Below, piece by piece: positions 60,801 through 64,000 of a stretch of DNA of 64,000 bases (its first letter is position 1; each line of letters opens with the position of its first letter). The DNA lies in assembly GCA_027605045.1 (NCBI GenBank), contig JAQFWX010000024.1, forward strand, positions 1 to 64,000. Reading direction: 5' to 3'. The stretch comes from Phallus indusiatus. Its lineage: Eukaryota > Basidiomycota > Agaricomycetes > Phallales > Phallaceae. The translations under genes and the position numbers were made by a program. A model generated the notes under the pieces. It saw only the letters and a program-made list of their open reading frames with translations. It was not told where the DNA came from and did not search any database.

Positions 60801-62166
60801 ATGGCGATTGAGGCAGCATGATGATTCGGCAGTGCAATGCGTACCCAAGGCTGAGGGTCTTCCTCTGATGCGATCCCTTCATTTGAGCCGTGGGCATTGG
60901 TCTCGCGATATCCTGTTACTGGAATCTTCCAAACTCTACGATTGGCCGGCTATGAAAGCGGATGCTACACAGGTTATTCGATCGTGTGCCTATTGCCAAC
61001 AGTTCGGTGCGGCGTTCATCAACTTCCTGTTACAACCTATATTTCGTTCTATGCCTTTCGACTTAGTAGCTTTCGACTACGTGTTCCTTCCCCCAGGCAA
61101 ATCTGGCTTCAGCAAAGCATTGGTCGCCGTCGACTACATGTCGCGTTGGGTGTGGGGTTTCAAGGTCCAAGGCAATCCAACTAGCGCGTTCTCAGCTAAA
61201 GCCGTTCGGTCCATTGCGCAAAATTTTGCCCCACCACGTGCCATCTTGTCTGACAATGCCACGCATTTCCGTGGTTCTGAAATGCTTCAGGCTTGCCTTG
61301 ATTTCGCGATTCATCACATGTTCTCTTCGGAATACGTGTCTCACACTAATGGTCTAGTGGAACGTGAAATCGAGATCTTACTTCGAACACTGAAGCGTCT
61401 GTGCGTGTCGAGGACTCCCGACAACGCTGGTCGTGTATACCACCAGTGGCCCGATGTCTTCGATCTAGCTCTCTCCCTTATCAATTCTAGAATTACACCT
61501 ATTCTGGGAACTTCCCCTCGTGCCATAATGTTTGGTAGAGCTGAGAAGGACATTGGTTTGTCTGCTTTATTTGAGGTAGATCCCGATGCTGCGTTGCGGT
61601 TCGTTTTTCTAGACCAAGATCGCGAGGAAGCTTCTTCTGTTTTTGAAGCTTATCAGACCAGATTGAAATCTTATTTTGACCGTAAGGCCAAATTCGTCGA
61701 GTTTAAACCGGGCGATCTTGTTTTGGTCTATAATTCCAGCCTCAAGAATAATATGGAGGCCAAATACAAGCTCTCTCCTCCTTGGTTTGGCCCCTTTTCT
61801 ATTGACAGTGGTTCTAACAATACATATCGTCTGCGCACTCTTTCTGGTCAGCTGTCTGTTGGCAAGTTTCACGCCTTTCGTCTGAAGCGATTTTATCCGG
61901 ATTCTGCTGACGCTCCGTTACCTACGAATGTTCCTTCTTCGGTTATTGATGGGTTGGATGATTCTACGCTCCCTCCTTCTGTCGGGGACGACGACATTTC
62001 TGATTTTTTGGCTGCATGCACATCCCCCACCAACCCTGACCCCGACGTCCCTCCTTCCGTTCCACCCAGTCTTTCCGCCCCTGTAGTTGATAGAGATGGT
62101 TCGATTGCCACTCACAGACCCCCGCGTCAGGCTGTTCAGGTCCACAAATTCATCCCTCCACGTTGA
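57856..62166 (+). CDS. Retrotransposon Pol (PR-RT-RH-IN)
   Basis: The frame is -1 relative to gag and stays open from the gag stop to 62166. No ATG occurs before the protease, so translation by -1 frameshifting or another non-initiating route is likely. Protease: LKALVDDGSG (~58240). RT: YVGLDLAAAYHACPVRR, RMPFGLTGAGATCQE, and the catalytic loop TQMDDICSG (59591), with Gln where Tyr or Phe is usual. RNase H: VIGTDASRVGVAAFLAQ and LELAAVKFALEQF. Integrase: an HHCC-type region ending CAYCQQF (~61000), then catalytic FDYVFLP, LSDNATHF and NGLVEREIE, and a GPY/F-like PPWFGPF. No chromodomain is seen at the C-terminus, which is Pro/Asp/Ser-rich. Confidence 0.92.
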   Translation: MGSLVRGSQDLPTITDPLSSPLLFPSEPSHRRPCFSLPLATIRATHRSRFSNPRLISPPLYSTYTSSRLKHPSVFTTTPFPSPSSVASSSIDGHQIIELCPPRNPSLQFSHLFFTSADVCNGGSSVRLKALVDDGSGCIALDKLTWIAWKDRLGDIVPSKITARCADGSLVKSLGSMPLLINVVGVACRMVAEVFDSNASFEILLGRPWLGQTRAIHDYDSDIIYFNTPSSQIVIHNSYPLRTPFPLAINSLSTPSTHVFESALPFCALDIPEGDPSDSEFIGRGVDDECFVNDRKSTFDLLQRLRQSSPSYSSFHPDRIAEILRVIQIGSDNTPDQVSRIQRLVADYADVFALGLSEVKPVKFIEHRIDVDPNFELPLQRVKPPVLTPAQRDWLFQYVDKLLDSGIIVPIPFDCVKCVNKIVLAPKVAHGSARSSDELRILANAACTKAGLSSPFPTLPSDPALVPVTSSSSNSWRLCHNFRPLNRATILPSFPNSDILTKQNRLAGKEWYVGLDLAAAYHACPVRRQDWGYLAFQVPDRGYFAYTRMPFGLTGAGATCQEMIFEVFGEIIGSAVETQMDDICSGDDNWDALFLVLQDVLQRCRARGLSLAPAKLQLFVKEIVWSGMSLSKRGVSVSANKVSSILLWPSPSTARELLGFLSTASFFRSCIPAFAEIAEPLYALIRSVRVPKQAKKGAYKLALQTAPISHLWSGEQEKAFARLKTSLTTAPVLRNHVPGDVFVIGTDASRVGVAAFLAQWHPHPSSLEADKVLYPVHFASKLLPKSLRNAHSFILELAAVKFALEQFHKFCWGERITIITDCIAVANLLKNDHLPPQHALWKEAILRYNIVELIHRPGRGNPMDALSRWGVLGQLKADGCLEPGWEQSVGLVNDMFLLPSVSPPITSDPLSLRSGSHVTPGSLDTVVAADINALLDSFRPEVFRHNICLWLTSMTLPDGLSDAAVERIKAASLEYFIDGGKLWRLRQHDDSAVQCVPKAEGLPLMRSLHLSRGHWSRDILLLESSKLYDWPAMKADATQVIRSCAYCQQFGAAFINFLLQPIFRSMPFDLVAFDYVFLPPGKSGFSKALVAVDYMSRWVWGFKVQGNPTSAFSAKAVRSIAQNFAPPRAILSDNATHFRGSEMLQACLDFAIHHMFSSEYVSHTNGLVEREIEILLRTLKRLCVSRTPDNAGRVYHQWPDVFDLALSLINSRITPILGTSPRAIMFGRAEKDIGLSALFEVDPDAALRFVFLDQDREEASSVFEAYQTRLKSYFDRKAKFVEFKPGDLVLVYNSSLKNNMEAKYKLSPPWFGPFSIDSGSNNTYRLRTLSGQLSVGKFHAFRLKRFYPDSADAPLPTNVPSSVIDGLDDSTLPPSVGDDDISDFLAACTSPTNPDPDVPPSVPPSLSAPVVDRDGSIATHRPPRQAVQVHKFIPPR

Positions 62167-62247
62167 TTTATTTTCTTTTCGTGTTTCCTCTTTCGTTCCT
62201 TTCTTTTCTTTATGGGGTTCTGCATTTTAGTTTTTCTACACGGGGTG

Positions 62248-62339
62248 TGTAGAAGTCTGTCCCATGTTAGTCATCATGTGTATGTTACGTCGGTCACACT
62301 CTCATATAGAGTTACCTTCTCCTGCCTCCTACTTCTACA
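62248..62339 (+). repeat. 3' LTR (92 bp)
   Basis: Identical to the 5' LTR. Preceded by CTACACGGGGTG, a weak purine-tract candidate, and followed by ATGT, the target-site duplicate. Confidence 0.95.
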
Positions 62340-62558
62340 ATGTGCATTGGTAAGTTGGGCAAATTTGAATCTGACGACCTGCGGCTATGGCTTATCCCAA
62401 GCTGTGTTTTTTTTTTATATATGCAGCCGCGCAGCAGCCATCGTGGCTTACGTGGTCCGAATTTGTGTCTTTGTTGTCGTCGTCGTTCTATCGCCAAGTA
62501 GCTGCAATTGGTGCCACGTTTCGTTCAGTCCCAGTCTCGTCATAGGCTACAAGTTCCT

Positions 62559-63871
62559 ATGGGGAACGTCGTCTGTTGGAGCAAGCGTCACAACTTTGAC
62601 TCCGAGAATGTCACACAGCCACAGGAGTCCAAGCAGAGAACAAACCTGATAAGTCTGCGAATCTGGATACTCTTGCTGCTGCTCCTCGGCCTCAGCATCA
62701 TTTATCATTACGCAATGGAAGACGAAGTCATCGATATCCCTGTTCCTTCCTTCTCTCTTGCAGACCTCTTTCCCGTCCCCGTCAAATACGCCTGGTCGAC
62801 TAGCCATCCCAGCGACCAAGATAAAATCCTCAATCGCAAGGAACGGAAAGACTTGACAAAAGTTCAAACTGAGCGACTAGATGATGGGCATCTTGGCGTG
62901 CATCACGTTTCTGTCGGAACAACTCACAAGAGGTTCCAGTTAGCTGATGGGACGAGAGTATGGGAAGCGTTCTACGTAAATGGAAGCTACACACCCAGCG
63001 GTCCCATTCGTGGCGGTTTCGGGCTCTATTTAGGGGGACCGAAAGGCAAATGGAAGCAGTTTGTCGATCAGCATTCGCAAATCACCATGAGCTATGCTGT
63101 CTATTTTGAGGAAGGATTCGATTTCGTGAAGGGCGGTAAATTACCGGGGCTCTGTAAGAGTTTTTGATATTCCATTGTTTTCACCTTCATTCATTATATT
63201 TAATAATACAAAAGTCGGAGGAGAAGGCTCAAAGGCCCTCAAATGCTCTGGTGGGCGGCAAGATGAGCGTTGCAGCTGCTTCAATCTGAGATTGATGTGG
63301 CGGTAAGAAGAACTTTCACGTCCCTTTTCGCTCGGGTCAATGTGCCTTAACGACTTTTGTTTTTGCAGCGCTCAAGGAAAAGGCGAACTATACACATATC
63401 TACCCCTGATAGAATCCAACAAAGAACGTTTACTACGAGTCCCCGGCTCACACGCAAATACCGATTACGGCGTCTCCGTCGGAAGAGGCACATTCACGTT
63501 CGTACCTGGTCAATGGACGACAATAGCCCAAAGAATAAAATTAAATGATTTAGAAGCTGATAATGGTAAAAATTAATGTTCCATTGTTCTTTGCAATCAT
63601 AAATTCAAATTTGGTTCCTTAGGTGAGATCGAGCTCTGGGTGAACGGCACTTCTGTTATCAAAGTAGACGGCCTCATCTTCCGATGTTCGGAACAATCAT
63701 GTTTACAGGGCATGCACTTCCAAACATTTTTCGGAGGTAAAGTTCAATTTCACATAAAAGTCGCTATGTATTTAAATCCTCGTTCCAGGATCAACTCCGG
63801 AATGGGCTACTCCTAAAGACCAGCGGGCATGGTTTACAGCCATTTCCGGAGGCGTCATAGCAGATGAATAA
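62559..63871 (+). CDS. Polysaccharide lyase family 14-like protein
   Basis: Predicted polyuronate (glucuronan/alginate-type) lyase. Five exons (62559-63153, 63215-63302, 63369-63565, 63623-63736, 63789-63871) sum to 1077 nt, giving 358 aa. The start is the ATG at 62559, MGNVVCWSKRHN. One hydrophobic segment, LRIWILLLLLLGLSIIYHYA, acts as signal anchor. Family blocks: WEAFYVNGSYTPSGPIRGGF, MSYAVYFEEGFDFVKGGKLP, CSGGRQDERCSCFNLRLMWR, GELYTYLPL, DYGVSVGRGTFTFVPGQW, GMHFQTFFGG and STPEWATPKDQRAWF. The promoter region is interrupted by the retrotransposon 220 bp upstream. Whether it is secreted or stays membrane-anchored is not clear. Confidence 0.88.
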
Positions 63872-64000
63872 TTCTATACGTTCCCATACCATTGAGCGAT
63901 GTGTATAAAGTCACGCTCGCTGGTATCTTTTTCAGAAAGCCTCATGATGCATGCTAACACGGGAATTTGATATACATCTCTGAAGCGGATCTGTCAACAG

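Larger units (their letters stand above)
54947..62339 (+). mobile_element. Ty3/gypsy LTR retrotransposon, intact-looking, 7.4 kb
   Basis: Flanked by identical 92-bp LTRs that begin TGTAGAAG and end CTTCTACA (perfect inverted ends). The 4-bp ATGT occurs at 54943-54946 and 62340-62343, a target-site duplication. The internal part has a hairpin-rich leader, a gag frame (55961-57859) and a pol frame in the order protease, reverse transcriptase, RNase H, integrase, which is the Ty3/gypsy order. Long open frames and identical LTRs point to recent insertion. It sits between the divergent eIF2A and PL14 genes, 292 bp from one ATG and 220 bp from the other. Confidence 0.95.

Noticed and set aside
1..64000. 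tRNA or rRNA genes
   Set aside because: I saw no cloverleaf with A and B boxes or rRNA-like stretch while reading; a tRNAscan-SE run would settle this.

Overview
The window is nuclear DNA from a mushroom-forming basidiomycete (Agaricomycetes). Genes are dense and cut by many 45-75 nt GT-AG introns. The families are typical of that class: NACHT-WD40 NLR-like proteins, DUF6535 and DUF3669 proteins, a PL14 polysaccharide lyase and a short-LTR Ty3/gypsy element. I rebuilt exon structures by reading splice sites and checking reading phase. Where a full exon list is given, the summed length is divisible by three. No database search was possible, so family names rest on motif recognition.

Layout. 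1-16 kb is ordinary gene space: a fucosyltransferase-like membrane protein running off the left edge, a 22-exon acid-sphingomyelinase-like phosphodiesterase, an isochorismatase-fold hydrolase and a DUF4965/DUF1793 (glutaminase A-like) secreted protein carrying two frame lesions. These are followed by a head-to-head pair of conserved genes, ATG101 and THO complex subunit THOC1/HPR1, only 88 bp apart. 16-36.5 kb is an accessory island. Two direct copies of a NACHT-WD40 gene sit in a 5-6 kb segmental duplication that also carried along the 3' tail of THOC1. Between them lie a DUF6535 membrane protein with internal tandem repeats and a decayed DUF3669 gene. 37-46.6 kb holds a DHA2-type MFS transporter and two tandem flavin monooxygenases with an N-terminal NTF2-like domain. 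47.2-48.4 kb holds decayed ubiquitin-derived sequences, one followed by a relic resembling a PD-(D/E)xK nuclease. 49-54.7 kb carries a cytochrome P450 and eIF2A. 54.9-62.3 kb is a recently inserted Ty3/gypsy retrotransposon with identical 92-bp LTRs and an unusual array of hairpins in its leader. The window ends with a PL14 lyase gene.

How the parts fit. The housekeeping genes (ATG101, THOC1, eIF2A) anchor the flanks. The NLR island shows the signs of a fast-evolving self/non-self recognition locus: gene duplication, an internal 408-bp WD-repeat duplication, a small insertion beside a CG microsatellite, and a one-base indel in one copy. The retrotransposon landed in what was about a 0.5-kb shared upstream region between eIF2A and the PL14 gene, so it may affect both.
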